From an uncultured Mediterraneibacter sp. (GTDB lineage Bacteria > Bacillota > Clostridia > Lachnospirales > Lachnospiraceae), in assembly GCA_944376695.1 (NCBI GenBank), contig CALWDM010000006.1, positions 1 to 64,000 on the forward strand: a DNA stretch of 64,000 bases, in the 5' to 3' direction. Both the position numbers and the translations under genes were made by a program. Of the stretch, positions 8,192-17,116 are shown one piece after another (position 1 is the stretch's first letter; each line of letters begins with the position of its first letter). The notes below the pieces were generated by a model that searched no databases, was not told the DNA's origin, and saw only the letters and a list, made by a program, of their open reading frames with translations.

Positions 8192-9268
8192 TTACACGTA
8201 TTTCAGCCACTGCCTGTACACCTCACTGGCAATGTTCGCCATCATCACCGGCGGCACGCTCATCCCGCAGACATAATTGACTTCCTGATCCATGAAATCA
8301 TAATCTTCCGGAAACGTCTGTGTCGCCACATAATCATGGACGGAATACTTTTCCCCGTCACAGAACCTGGTTACAATCGCGCAGGCGGTATTGGTCGGCG
8401 CTACCCGGCTGTCTTCCACAATAGCATTGTTGAACATGGACAGTTTTCCGCGTTCCCTAAGGGAAATATCTGCGAAACAGGTATCCCCTTTCTTCCTTTT
8501 CGCCACCAGCTCCGTCATTAGCGCTTTCTGGTAGAGAATCCCATGTTCGCTCCGCACTTCTCCGAAGCGGATCGGCTTCTCATGGAAATCCAGCTTCAGC
8601 TTCGGCAGGTCCAGGTCATTGCGATGGGCAATAAAAAAGACACGTCTCCTCCTCTGCGGAACCCCCATGGTATGGGCGTCCAGCAGGAAGATCTGTGTCA
8701 CATAGCCCGCCGCTTTAAAGGCTTTCAGCAGTTCATTTACATAGCCCCTGGCATTCCCTTTCAGCAGGCCGGAAACATTTTCCGCGATCACTGCCTTAGG
8801 CTTTAAAATCTCCGCTGTCCGGATGAAATGCAGGAACAGATCATCCAGCCGCTGTTTCTTCTGCCCTTCCCGGAATGCCTTTTCCTTTCCCCATGCCTTC
8901 TCCCTGTCCCCGGCAGTGGAAAATACGGAACAGGGCGGCGACCCGTCCAGGATATCCAGATGTCTTAATTCCTCCGGGTAGACCTGCAGCTGATTGAATT
9001 CCCGGATATCCATCAGATACGGATATTTCGGATGATGGTTCCGTCTGTACAGCTTCATCATCTCCGGGTCAATCTCGCAGTTCCCCAGCACCGTATACCC
9101 GGCAAGCTTATATCCCATGGAAGAGCCTCCGCCGCAGGAAAAACAGCTGAATACCGTCCTTCCGTTCTTTGGAACGTCCTTCAGGTCATCCAGCCGCCAT
9201 TTCCATGGGAACCTGTGGTCAGTTGAATTTAAAGCCGCATCTCGGACATTCGTGTGCGAATTCCTCAT
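8192..9268 (-). CDS. DNA (cytosine-5) methyltransferase, phage-borne
   Basis: C5-type methyltransferase. SAM-binding motif I is VFSCFSCGGGSSMG; the catalytic Cys is in motif IV GSPPCSVF; motif VI is ENVSGLL and motif VIII QRRRRVFFIA; the C-terminal PPVMMANIASEV is motif X. I chose the ATG at 9268 because GGGGGAG stands seven bases upstream; an ATG at 9289 is also possible. Either start overlaps the end of the ParB-like gene. No matching restriction gene is nearby, so it probably protects phage DNA or alters packaging (inference). Confidence 0.9.
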   Translation of the reverse strand: MRNSHTNVRDAALNSTDHRFPWKWRLDDLKDVPKNGRTVFSCFSCGGGSSMGYKLAGYTVLGNCEIDPEMMKLYRRNHHPKYPYLMDIREFNQLQVYPEELRHLDILDGSPPCSVFSTAGDREKAWGKEKAFREGQKKQRLDDLFLHFIRTAEILKPKAVIAENVSGLLKGNARGYVNELLKAFKAAGYVTQIFLLDAHTMGVPQRRRRVFFIAHRNDLDLPKLKLDFHEKPIRFGEVRSEHGILYQKALMTELVAKRKKGDTCFADISLRERGKLSMFNNAIVEDSRVAPTNTACAIVTRFCDGEKYSVHDYVATQTFPEDYDFMDQEVNYVCGMSVPPVMMANIASEVYRQWLKYV

Positions 9269-9728
9269 CCCCAAACTCCCCCTCGTCATACTCCTTATTG
9301 CTTCCCGTATCGTCCGGATCCTCCCGAACCGCGAACAGGTCTTTCACCTCATCCTCACGAAAACCGGTCAGGGATACGTCAAAGTCCTCTCCCTGCAGGC
9401 TTTCAATCTCGATCCTCAGAAGTTCCTCGTCCCATCCGGCATCCATAGCCATACGGTTGTCCGCCAGGATATACGCTTTCTTCTGGGCTTCGCTCAGATG
9501 GTCTGCCAGCACACAGGGAACTTTTTCCATCCCTTCCTCCTGTGCGGCCAGCACACGCCCATGCCCTGCGATAATTCCGCAGTCCCCATCAATGATTACC
9601 GGATTAAGGAACCCGAATTCCCGGATCGATGCCCGCAGCTTCGCGATCTGCGCCGGGGAATGGGTCCTTGCGTTGTTGATATACGGCACCAGCTTCGCGG
9701 TCTCTACCATCCGCATTTTATGTTCCAT
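9219..9728 (-). CDS. ParB/Srx-fold phage protein with C-terminal zinc knuckle
   Basis: A 169-residue protein with an N-terminal ParB/sulfiredoxin-like nucleotide-binding fold: VPYINNARTHSPAQIAKL, then the signature GIIAGHGRVLAAQEEG (GHGR). The last residues ECPRCGFKF form a single CPxC pair, an add-on seen in phage members of this family that sit next to a methyltransferase. ATG 9728 is chosen because GGAGG stands eight bases upstream; an earlier ATG exists at 9743. Its location between the small terminase and the methyltransferase suggests a role in DNA modification or packaging rather than segregation. Confidence 0.8.
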   Translation of the reverse strand: MEHKMRMVETAKLVPYINNARTHSPAQIAKLRASIREFGFLNPVIIDGDCGIIAGHGRVLAAQEEGMEKVPCVLADHLSEAQKKAYILADNRMAMDAGWDEELLRIEIESLQGEDFDVSLTGFREDEVKDLFAVREDPDDTGSNKEYDEGEFGDEEFAHECPRCGFKFN

Positions 9729-9729
9729 C

Positions 9730-10272
9730 TCACATTCCTCCATTTCTTGCCCGGAGCAGCCGCTCCATCACATCATCCTGGGGCGTAGACCCCTGCCACT
9801 CCACCGAGCAATTCTCCTTCACCACCTGATAGATCTGATACCAGATCTGGTTGACCTGCTTCATATACTGCTGGGACATGGAAACATACGGGGAAGCGAT
9901 GGCGTTCCCTGTGGTGGGATGCTTCGCCAGAAATCCGTATTCAGAAATACATTCCTCGCACTGGATCCACCGGGATACGGAAACCGCGTACTGCTCCACC
10001 AGCTGAATATTGACCAGCCGGTCACATCCCCGCTCCCTCAGCCATTTCCATGTCTCTTCATACACCTCCGCCGCGCAGAAGCTTTTTCCGCTTTTCTGCT
10101 TCGCTTTCAGGTAATCCTTCACCGGCGGCATTTCTTCCCCGGACATTTCCGAAGGCTCCGGCAGGTCCAGGACCATTGCCGTTCCGCCGTCATTGATACG
10201 GTCTGTCAGGGCCTTCTTTTTCCTTCCGGCGCCGACTCTCGCGCCGCCCCGGCCTGTCCCATCTCTGGCCAT
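9730..10272 (-). CDS. Phage terminase small subunit (P27-like)
   Basis: A 180-residue protein beginning MARDGTGRGGARVGAGRKKK, a basic GRGGxRxGAGRKKK opening common to P27-type small terminases, followed by helical segments (EVYEETWKWLRERGC, YAVSVSRWIQCEECI). It recognises the packaging site and loads the large subunit. AGAGGTGAAGG precedes ATG 10272, which is preferred to the longer frame beginning at 10344. The large subunit lies three genes downstream, with a ParB-like gene, methyltransferase and homing endonuclease intervening. Confidence 0.82.
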   Translation of the reverse strand: MARDGTGRGGARVGAGRKKKALTDRINDGGTAMVLDLPEPSEMSGEEMPPVKDYLKAKQKSGKSFCAAEVYEETWKWLRERGCDRLVNIQLVEQYAVSVSRWIQCEECISEYGFLAKHPTTGNAIASPYVSMSQQYMKQVNQIWYQIYQVVKENCSVEWQGSTPQDDVMERLLRARNGGM

Positions 10273-10399
10273 GGCCTTCACCTCTTTCCTTTCCGGGGCA
10301 ATACCCCCTTTGATTTCCATTTTTTGTACACGACACCCCCGCACCGTTCCCCAGAAGAGAAGGTACAGAGATTTTGACCGCCCCTCCCCGGCTGAACTT

Positions 10400-10759
10400 T
10401 CACCGGTTATGCCAGCGGTCTCCGTTCTCCGCGTGGATCTTCGCGTGGCAGGACCGGCACAGGGCGATCAGGTTGCCCCTCTCATGGGTGCCGCCTTGGG
10501 ACAGCGGCAGCTTATGGTGGATCTCCTCGGTCCTCACATACCGTCCTTCCTTCAGGCACTGCTCGCACAGCGGATGCTCCGACGCATACTTATCGCGGAT
10601 CCGTTTCCATGCCCGTCCGTATCTGCGGCGTACAGCAGGATCCCTGCCGTACTTCTCGTAGCGTCGGTTCTCTTCTTTCTGGTGTTCCTCACAGAACCTC
10701 CCTTCCGTCAGGTTCGGGCATCCCGGCCAGGAACATGGCCGCTTCGGTTTCCTCGGCAA
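10400..10759 (-). CDS. Phage HNH endonuclease (packaging-associated)
   Basis: A 119-residue HNH nuclease. Two Cys pairs (PCSWPGCPN with FCEEH, and LCEQCLKE with LCRSCHAK) bind structural zinc; the active site is EIHHKLPLSQGGTHERGNL. Such genes next to the terminase are required for specific genome cleavage by the packaging machinery in cos-type phages. Initiation is probably at TTG 10759, eight bases after GGAGG; a GTG at 10768 lies within the Shine-Dalgarno. It directly precedes the small terminase in the same transcript. Confidence 0.88.
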   Translation of the reverse strand: MPRKPKRPCSWPGCPNLTEGRFCEEHQKEENRRYEKYGRDPAVRRRYGRAWKRIRDKYASEHPLCEQCLKEGRYVRTEEIHHKLPLSQGGTHERGNLIALCRSCHAKIHAENGDRWHNR

Positions 10760-10876
10760 TACTCCCACCTCCTTCGGGCATAAAGAAAGCCCTGGGGAAT
10801 CGCTTCCTCAAGGCTCTCTCTTTTTATTTTCCGCACCTTAACAATATCACAAAGGCATACTGTAATGTACTTGATT

Positions 10877-11308
10877 TTACTGTATTGTTTCAGGAATTTC
10901 GATCTCCGCAAGGGCTTTCCGGTGAAGCCGGAATACATTATCGATGCCGTAGCCAAGCTCAATCGCGATTTCTTCCCATCTCATATAGGACAGGTACCGC
11001 AATTCCAATACCATCTGAAGTTCCGTATTCTCCACAGCTTTGATCCTGCGGACAATCCCCTTCTTCAATTCCACCAGCCAAAGCATATCCTGGTTGATTT
11101 CTGATTCCAGGTCTATGATCCTGCAGACGGTATCTTCCATTCTGGAACCATCCCTGTTCGGACTCTTCGGCATATCCGAATAAGCCGCTGTGACCTTGGC
11201 CGCCAGATTATGAAGTTCCTCAATCTGATTCAGCTTGCTCTCGATCCGCTGGTTCAGCCCGAATGCTTGGGATAAATACTTTTTTGCTTCCTGCTGCTTT
11301 CTGTTCAT
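10877..11308 (-). CDS. ArpU/sigma-region-4-like phage regulator
   Basis: A 143-residue protein with an N-terminal coiled coil (KKYLSQAFGLNQRIESKLNQ) and a C-terminal helix-turn-helix, LRYLSYMRWEEIAIELGYGIDNVFRLHRKALAEI, resembling sigma factor region 4. This is the DUF1492/ArpU type that activates late transcription in phages of Gram-positives. It sits at the border between the replication genes and the packaging genes, the expected place for a late activator. GGAGGTGGC precedes the ATG. The role as activator is inferred from family and position. Confidence 0.8.
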   Translation of the reverse strand: MNRKQQEAKKYLSQAFGLNQRIESKLNQIEELHNLAAKVTAAYSDMPKSPNRDGSRMEDTVCRIIDLESEINQDMLWLVELKKGIVRRIKAVENTELQMVLELRYLSYMRWEEIAIELGYGIDNVFRLHRKALAEIEIPETIQ

Positions 11309-11366
11309 AAGCCACCTCCGATTGAAATCTGTAAACCGTTCCCCTCGGATTGCCTCCCTTGATTGA

Positions 11367-11612
11367 CTATGATGACCTTATCTCCGCCTGAAGTCTGCGG
11401 ATCAAACATTCTCCATCTACAGAAGTAAGCGTCTGATACCAGCCGGAACGGAAAAAGCGCTCAATCCGCAAAGCCTCATCTATAGCATCCTTGTTTTGGG
11501 GATGCGCTTTTATTTTCTTCAGCGCTGCCCTGTAATCCTCCGCCGCCTGCGCGATGACCGCGTTCGCAAGGTTCTCATAAGGATCCCCTGTCTGTTTATT
11601 GACGATCGCCAT
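11367..11612 (-). CDS. Small phage protein of unknown function
   Basis: An 81-residue protein (MAIVNKQTGDPYENLANAVI) preceded by GGAGGTGATGG. It is mostly helical and charged; the tail FFRSGWYQTLTSVDGECLIRRLQAEI recurs in small phage genes placed after the SNF2 helicase. It overlaps the end of the helicase gene by 17 bases, so the two are probably translationally coupled. No catalytic motif is visible and I cannot assign a function. Confidence 0.65.
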   Translation of the reverse strand: MAIVNKQTGDPYENLANAVIAQAAEDYRAALKKIKAHPQNKDAIDEALRIERFFRSGWYQTLTSVDGECLIRRLQAEIRSS

Positions 11613-12972
11613 GTCCCATCACCTCCGCTTTCACGGCATCGATCAATGCTTTCTGCGTGTGGTCTTTTGTTTCCAGCGCACGCATGATCTGTTCATCAAT
11701 GGTCTTTGCCGCAAGGATGTGGATCACGGACACCGTCTCCTTCTGTCCCTGCCGCCAAAGCCTCGCCACCGTCTGCTGGTACAGTTCCAGGCTCCATGTA
11801 AGCCCGAACCACACCAGGATATTCCCGCCGCTCTGAAGGTTCAGGCCGTGTCCGGCGGATGCCGGATGAATGAGCCCCACAGGAATTTCCCCCTCATTCC
11901 ACCGCCGGATATTCCGCTCTTTATCCAGTCTGGAGCAGCCAATCTTAAGTTCGGAAAGCCTGTCCTGGATCCGTTCCAGGTCATGCTGGTACCAATAGGC
12001 CGCAAGGACCGGTTTCCCGTTCGACGCCTCAATGATGTCCTCCAAAGCATCCAGCTTCCGGTCATGGATCGTTTCATAAGTGCCGTCATCAGAATATACC
12101 GCTCCGTTTGCCATCTGGGACAGCTTCCCGGACAGCGCTGCCGCGTTCGCGGCTGTCACTTCCCCTTCCGGCAGCTTTAAAAGAAGATCCCGCTTCATCC
12201 GCTCATATTTTACAAGTTCCGGTTCATCCAGACGTACCATATATCTGGAATTCACCAGTTCCGGCATCTTCAGGTGATCCGCTGATTTCATGGAGATCGT
12301 GATATCAGAGATCTTGTCATAGATCGCCTCTTCCGCTCCCGGAAGGAGTTTATAGCTATATACGACATGCCCATTCGTCTTATCCGGCACGAAATACCGG
12401 TTCCGGTACTGTCCGATAAACCTTCCCAGTCTCTGCCCCATATCCAAAAGCTTATATTCCGCGAACAGGTCCATCAGTCCGTTGGAAGAAGGCGTCCCGG
12501 TCAGGCCCACGATCCGTTTCACTTTCGGCCGCACCTTCATCAATGCCTTAAAGCGTTTTGCCTGCCAGTTCTTAAAAGACGACAGCTCATCCACCACTAC
12601 CATGTCATAATCAAACGGCAGGCCGCTCTTTTCCACCAGCCACTGGACATTTTCCCGGTTGATCAGGTAAAGATCTGCCCTTGCTTCCAATGCAGCCATC
12701 CGTTCTGTCTCCGTCCCCACTGCCACGCTGTATCGGAGATCCGATGTATGGTCCCATTTTTTGATCTCATCCGGCCAGCTCATTTTTGCCACCCGGATCG
12801 GTGCGATCACAAGCACCTTATGGATTTCAAAGCGGTCAAACATCAGATCGCGGATTGCCGTCAGCGTGATGGATGTCTTCCCAAGCCCGCATTCCAGGAA
12901 TACCGCCGCCGTCTCATGCTCTTTGATATATTCCGATGCGTAAACCTGGTAGTCATGCGGTTCGTATTTCAT
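11596..12972 (-). CDS. SNF2-type DEAD/DEAH helicase of phage replication module
   Basis: A 458-residue superfamily 2 ATPase. Walker A is ECGLGKTS (about 27-34), the Walker B box is VVVDELSS (about 125-132), motif III is GLTGTPSSN, and motif VI is QQTVARLWRQGQ. The compact SNF2 layout is typical of phage helicases next to a VRR-NUC gene. ATG 12972 follows GGAGGG closely; longer in-frame readings would run into the VRR-NUC gene. It likely remodels DNA-protein complexes or aids recombination during replication (inference). Confidence 0.9.
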   Translation of the reverse strand: MKYEPHDYQVYASEYIKEHETAAVFLECGLGKTSITLTAIRDLMFDRFEIHKVLVIAPIRVAKMSWPDEIKKWDHTSDLRYSVAVGTETERMAALEARADLYLINRENVQWLVEKSGLPFDYDMVVVDELSSFKNWQAKRFKALMKVRPKVKRIVGLTGTPSSNGLMDLFAEYKLLDMGQRLGRFIGQYRNRYFVPDKTNGHVVYSYKLLPGAEEAIYDKISDITISMKSADHLKMPELVNSRYMVRLDEPELVKYERMKRDLLLKLPEGEVTAANAAALSGKLSQMANGAVYSDDGTYETIHDRKLDALEDIIEASNGKPVLAAYWYQHDLERIQDRLSELKIGCSRLDKERNIRRWNEGEIPVGLIHPASAGHGLNLQSGGNILVWFGLTWSLELYQQTVARLWRQGQKETVSVIHILAAKTIDEQIMRALETKDHTQKALIDAVKAEVMGHGDRQ

Positions 12973-13234
12973 CAATGATCCCTCCAATCCGCTCCGGGGC
13001 ATCCAGCACATACACCCGGTACCCCAAAGACCGCAGCAGCCCATGCCTGGACGCCTGCAATGGCCTTGCTTTCTTCCCCGGAGCCTTTACTTCCACAAAT
13101 CCCATCCTCCCGCCCGGCAAAAGCACGATCCTGTCCGGCAGGCCATCAAATCCAGGCGCTGTCCACTTGGGACAGATCCCGCCTGCTGCCCTCACCGCTT
13201 TTACCAGCTTCTGCTCCACTGTTTTCTCTCTCAT
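12953..13234 (-). CDS. VRR-NUC domain nuclease
   Basis: A 93-residue protein consisting only of a VRR-NUC domain: MREKTVEQKLVKAV, then GFDGLPDRIVLLPGGRMGFVEVKAPGKK, containing the PD-(D/E)xK catalytic series (the D of PDR, E and K in FVEVK), and a C-terminal LRSLGYRVYVLD. Stand-alone VRR-NUC proteins in phages act on branched DNA. GGAGGATAT precedes ATG 13234. It overlaps the SNF2 gene by 20 bases, indicating coupled expression. Confidence 0.92.
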   Translation of the reverse strand: MREKTVEQKLVKAVRAAGGICPKWTAPGFDGLPDRIVLLPGGRMGFVEVKAPGKKARPLQASRHGLLRSLGYRVYVLDAPERIGGIIDEIRTA

Positions 13235-13465
13235 ATATCCTCCTATTTCCAGAACGACAGAACCCAAAATTCCTTACGCGCGTATATATACGCGTTATAC
13301 GCACCCCATTTCTTTAAAAAACATCATTTATTTGTACTATAAAGAAATAGATGTTCTCCCGTTCCTTTTCACCTCAAAACCGCCCGTAAAATCAGGCTTT
13401 TTCCAGGAACAGCGGACAGGAACAGAACAAGCGCCGGTTCTGTTCCCATACGGTGTTCCATTGTT

Positions 13466-15790
13466 TTACCCGTTCCGCCTGTATATCCTCTGCTTGCCGT
13501 AGATTGGCAGGACTTTTGCCTTCCCGGTCCTGCTCCACCCGTCCATTCTCTCCATGATGGCCGCAATGGAATAGCTGTCCGATGGCTTCATATCTTCTTT
13601 CGCCTTTCCAAAACATTCGCACCAGATCTCCATGTTGGAGACTTCCATCCGGCGGACGCTGCCGCCCGGCCGCATCGGGTCATCCGCGTCCCGGACATAG
13701 TCACGCCGCTTATAGACATCCATGGAATCCCAGGTGTCCGGCAGGAGCATATCCAGGTATTCCTGCACCAGCCCTTCCCGGTCGTCCCGTTCCATCGCCG
13801 CCCGCTGCTCTTCTTTGGCATAGTCCTCCAGTTCCGGCGGAAGATACAGCTTCTCCCCGGCTTTGGCATATACCATGACCTCCGCCCAGACCTGCCTCAC
13901 CGTATCCTCGTCCATATCCCAGGGCTTGTACTTCCCGTTTCCCGGCACCTTCACATTCCAGTACCTTCTGTTCCCGGTAATGTCCCTGAGATACCCGTTC
14001 TGGCTGTTGGTGGTGCCGAAAAATACGCACTGCCTCGGATGGGGCGTCACCCTTCTCCCGAAGCTGGCCCGGTACTTGTCATCCTGCCTGGAAATAAAGG
14101 CTTTCACCTTATCCAGATCCGCTTTCCGCATCCCGGCAAGCTCCCCGATCTCCATGATCCAGTACCCCTGCAGCTTCTCCGCCGCCGTCTTGTCATTCAT
14201 ATCCGACAGGTTCAGGCTGTCCGAGTACCACTCGCCGCCAAGCTTCGCGATCAGCGTACTCTTCCCGATCCCCTGGTCCCCGTTCAGAACGATCATGCTG
14301 TCAAACTTGATTCCCGGATGGTACACCCGGCAGTAAGCCGCGCACAGCTCCTTCCTTGTAACTGCCCGTACATATGGAGTGTCCTCCGCCCCAAGATAAT
14401 CGATCAGCAGCGTATCCGCGCGCTCCACCCCGTCCCAATCAGGAAGCGTCTCAAAGAACTCCCGGATCGGATGGTAGGATCGGTCATCCACAGCCTTCGT
14501 AACGGCGATATCATAATTTCTGGCGGAGAATGTCCCGTATGCCGCGTCCACATAGCAGATCAGCTGGGCGTCATCCGCGTCCCGCCAGAACTTGACCGGA
14601 TGCGGCCAGGGGACTTTCCCCCGGATCTCCATGCCGTCCGCCAGCTGGTTGAACACAATCCCCTTCAGGTTCTCATCATTCTCCAGGATCAGCATGAGGT
14701 TGTGCAGGTTATTCTTAAGTTCCATACTCTTCTTCTCATACTGAAGCTGCTTCTTCCACGCGTCCGGATCCGCTTCATCAAAATCCTCCGCTGCCGCCTG
14801 CCGTTTTTCCTCAAAGATCCGGAGTTTTACCTTCTCATCCGCCGCGGCGAATTCAGCCATGGCGTTATAGGACTTCTTCGGGTCGTCATCCGGGAACTTA
14901 TGAACTCTTACTGCATCAAAAGCGTTCAGCAGCTGCCCGCAGGCCGGATCCGTCGCGTGGAAGCTGTAGGAAAACTTCTCGTCAATGATGATGACGCCGG
15001 CGGAACTGTCTGCCGGGATATAGTCATACCTTCCTTCCATCGCCGACGGCGCGTAAACATCCGACAGGAACTTTTCGATCGCCTCCCGGATCGGGTAAGT
15101 ACGGCAGAACGCCCCCACCGCGCCGGTCTTTGCAAGCGGATCCGCCTGCTGTTTCGCGGCTTTTTTCACCGCCTCCGATTCCCTGGACGATACCGGCCAG
15201 GTGGAAACGTCCCGCCAGTCATCGTACATTCCCAGGTAAGCGTCCGGATCCAGGATGTCGCCGTCCATGACCTGATAGACGTACTCCCCGTTGCGTGACG
15301 TGGAAGGCCAGTACATCAGCCGGTGCGGCTGGTACGTGGTATCATCAAACAGATCCATCCCGATCTCCTGCGCCACCTTGCGGGCAAGGGCCGGATATTC
15401 CTCCTCGGACACATCCCGTTTCAGCGGGAAGATCAGCCGCAGCCGCGGCGCCTCCGGCGTATGCTTGTGCGTAGAGTAGACACACATCTCATGGGAATGG
15501 AACAGGGAAAGCTCATCCAGGATATCCGGCGTGCCGTGGTCCATATCCAGCGTCAGCATGGACCGGCACAGAACCGTCCCGGTCTTTCTCCTGCCGCCCC
15601 GCAGGTGTCCGCCCACAAAGCCGCCCACATCCTTGACGGCGTCCTGCTGGGGCTTTGTCATTTTCCTGTATTCCTCCACTGTTTCCGTAGTGGTCTGCGT
15701 GGTGCTCACCCTCCTGCAGAAATCGTCCCAGGAGATCTCATTGTTCTTCCATCTTTTCTCCATACGGGAATTCCCATACGCGATCTTCAT
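13466..15790 (-). CDS. VapE-type primase/helicase
   Basis: A 774-residue replication protein. The N-terminal third has a primase-polymerase-like region (TLDMDHGTPDI, APRLRLIFPLKRD, YQPHRLMYWPSTS). The C-terminal half is the VapE P-loop domain with Walker A GDQGIGKST (504-512), the conserved WIMEIGELAGMRKADLDKVK and GTTNSQNGYLRDITGNRRYW with its Arg finger. It probably primes and unwinds the phage genome. The start overlaps the upstream DUF4406 gene by four bases. About 200 bases of non-coding sequence follow it. Confidence 0.9.
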   Translation of the reverse strand: MKIAYGNSRMEKRWKNNEISWDDFCRRVSTTQTTTETVEEYRKMTKPQQDAVKDVGGFVGGHLRGGRRKTGTVLCRSMLTLDMDHGTPDILDELSLFHSHEMCVYSTHKHTPEAPRLRLIFPLKRDVSEEEYPALARKVAQEIGMDLFDDTTYQPHRLMYWPSTSRNGEYVYQVMDGDILDPDAYLGMYDDWRDVSTWPVSSRESEAVKKAAKQQADPLAKTGAVGAFCRTYPIREAIEKFLSDVYAPSAMEGRYDYIPADSSAGVIIIDEKFSYSFHATDPACGQLLNAFDAVRVHKFPDDDPKKSYNAMAEFAAADEKVKLRIFEEKRQAAAEDFDEADPDAWKKQLQYEKKSMELKNNLHNLMLILENDENLKGIVFNQLADGMEIRGKVPWPHPVKFWRDADDAQLICYVDAAYGTFSARNYDIAVTKAVDDRSYHPIREFFETLPDWDGVERADTLLIDYLGAEDTPYVRAVTRKELCAAYCRVYHPGIKFDSMIVLNGDQGIGKSTLIAKLGGEWYSDSLNLSDMNDKTAAEKLQGYWIMEIGELAGMRKADLDKVKAFISRQDDKYRASFGRRVTPHPRQCVFFGTTNSQNGYLRDITGNRRYWNVKVPGNGKYKPWDMDEDTVRQVWAEVMVYAKAGEKLYLPPELEDYAKEEQRAAMERDDREGLVQEYLDMLLPDTWDSMDVYKRRDYVRDADDPMRPGGSVRRMEVSNMEIWCECFGKAKEDMKPSDSYSIAAIMERMDGWSRTGKAKVLPIYGKQRIYRRNG

Positions 15791-16224
15791 CCTGCCATCC
15801 CCTCCTTCTCCCGCAGGTCATCGGTAAAATACCGGATCTTCTTGCGCAGCTTCCTGGCCTTTTCGATCTCATCGGCCATGCCTTCGGAGACCGTATCCCC
15901 GAACACCCAGACTTCTTCGCATTTCCCCATGAACACAATGCCCATCTTCAGCCCCAGCCACCGTTCCGTTTCCTCATGCAGGTACTGCGGGCAGAGCAGG
16001 TGCGGGGCAATCGGGATGCAGTGCCTTTCCACCGCGAACCGGGAAAACGCCCTCGCCCGGAACGTGTTCTTCTCCACATCTCCCGCGTAAGGCGAACAGA
16101 TATAGACCAACGGGCGGTACGCGGCCGCCGCCCTGGCCGCCCGCTCTTCCGCCTCGATCCTGGTCAGCGCTTCATATACCACGGGATCATAATATCCCTC
16201 GCTGTTATACTTGCTGATCCCCAT
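15787..16224 (-). CDS. DUF4406 / nucleoside deoxyribosyltransferase-like protein
   Basis: A 145-residue protein with the DUF4406 signature: PLVYICSPYAGDVEKNT, ARAFSRFAVERHCIPIAPHLLCPQ and GKCEEVWVFGDTVSEGMADEI. The fold is related to nucleoside deoxyribosyltransferases; SPYAGD and the E-MADE segment correspond to the nucleotide-binding and catalytic parts. About 35 N-terminal residues (GYYDPVVYEALTRIEAEERAAR) are an extra helical extension. Its substrate is not known. It is embedded between the antirepressor and primase genes in one leftward operon. Confidence 0.8.
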   Translation of the reverse strand: MGISKYNSEGYYDPVVYEALTRIEAEERAARAAAAYRPLVYICSPYAGDVEKNTFRARAFSRFAVERHCIPIAPHLLCPQYLHEETERWLGLKMGIVFMGKCEEVWVFGDTVSEGMADEIEKARKLRKKIRYFTDDLREKEGMAG

Positions 16225-16226
16225 GC

Positions 16227-17018
16227 TCAGTTCCCCCTTTCAATCAGCGGAAGGATCCCATCCGCTTTCAAAAGGTCATAGATGAAAAGCCTTCCTTTCT
16301 GCGTCCAGTACGTATGCACCTTCGTATGCGCTGTCCCGTCATGCGCCGGATAAGCGTGTGTCTTCGTGCTGGTGTAGCCGCACCCGGCATATTTCTGGTA
16401 CAAAAGCCAGATCTTTCCACCCTGCTTATACTGCACGCCTTTCTCATGCAGGTACTGGTTCATCCGCTTCGCGCTCCATCCATAATCTTTCGCGAATTCC
16501 GATACCGCCAGCAGGCTGGGGCTGTTCAGAACCACATCGTAATAGCTTGCCTTCGGCCTCATCTCCGCAAGCTGCTGCTTCTGCACGGCAGTCTCCTGTT
16601 CCAGCGCCACCCTCTTCAGCCGCTCGGCCTTAAACGCCTGCAGCGCTTCGATCAGAGCATCCGTGTTATTCACAATGTCATCCAGCGCAAATACTCCGTG
16701 CCTCCGGATCGCCGGAAGGACTTCAGAAGTCACCCACCTCTTGAAGCGTTTCGCGGACGGAAGCCTGCTGGAAAGGATCAGGCTGTAAAGACCGGATTCG
16801 TTGATAAGCACCGGCGTCTGCTCTCTTCCCATAGAGTCGCGAATCGCTACCCCATCCATTCTGTCCTCTGCATCCACATGCTTCGCAAGAGCATCCCTGG
16901 TATTTGCGTAACCAAGAATCTCCGCTACATCCTTCCCGACAAAATACGGCTCGCCATTGACTGTGATACTGCGGACCGAGCCGAACTCCGCATTGCTGAA
17001 TACCTGTAACTCACTCAT
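16227..17018 (-). CDS. Phage antirepressor (BRO-N plus KilA-C)
   Basis: A 263-residue protein: an N-terminal BRO domain (VFSNAEFGSVRSITVNGEPYFVGKDVAEILGY, FKRWVTSEVLPAIRRHG) and a C-terminal KilAC/ant domain (SVSEFAKDYGWSAKRMNQYLHEKG). Antirepressors bind or displace the lysogeny repressor. AAGGAGGG precedes the ATG. A terminator-like conserved element lies 40-90 bases upstream, so its expression may be set by attenuation rather than simple read-through from the polymerase gene. No repressor gene is visible in the window. Confidence 0.88.
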   Translation of the reverse strand: MSELQVFSNAEFGSVRSITVNGEPYFVGKDVAEILGYANTRDALAKHVDAEDRMDGVAIRDSMGREQTPVLINESGLYSLILSSRLPSAKRFKRWVTSEVLPAIRRHGVFALDDIVNNTDALIEALQAFKAERLKRVALEQETAVQKQQLAEMRPKASYYDVVLNSPSLLAVSEFAKDYGWSAKRMNQYLHEKGVQYKQGGKIWLLYQKYAGCGYTSTKTHAYPAHDGTAHTKVHTYWTQKGRLFIYDLLKADGILPLIERGN

Positions 17019-17060
17019 GAATTACCCTCCTTGATATGAGATTTTTGAAGGGCCTGTTCC

Positions 17061-17105
17061 CTTCAAGTCACAGGCAGCAAAAAGGAGAGGATTTTTACCC
17101 TCTCC
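17061..17105 (-). terminator. Conserved terminator-like element, copy 1 (before antirepressor)
   Basis: On the minus strand a GGAGAGG/CCTCTCC stem with an eight-base A-rich loop is followed by TTTTT, then by the conserved tail CTGCCTGTGAC and a second small GCCTGT/ACAGGC hairpin. It lies just after the polymerase stop and before the antirepressor. Copy 2 is at 22353-22402. Confidence 0.8.
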
Positions 17106-17116
17106 CGAAAATCTTT

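Noticed and set aside
14039..15298. Plus-strand frame of 419 codons across the primase gene
   Set aside because: Pure antisense shadow of the VapE-type gene, caused by GC-rich third positions; no start signal or known domain.
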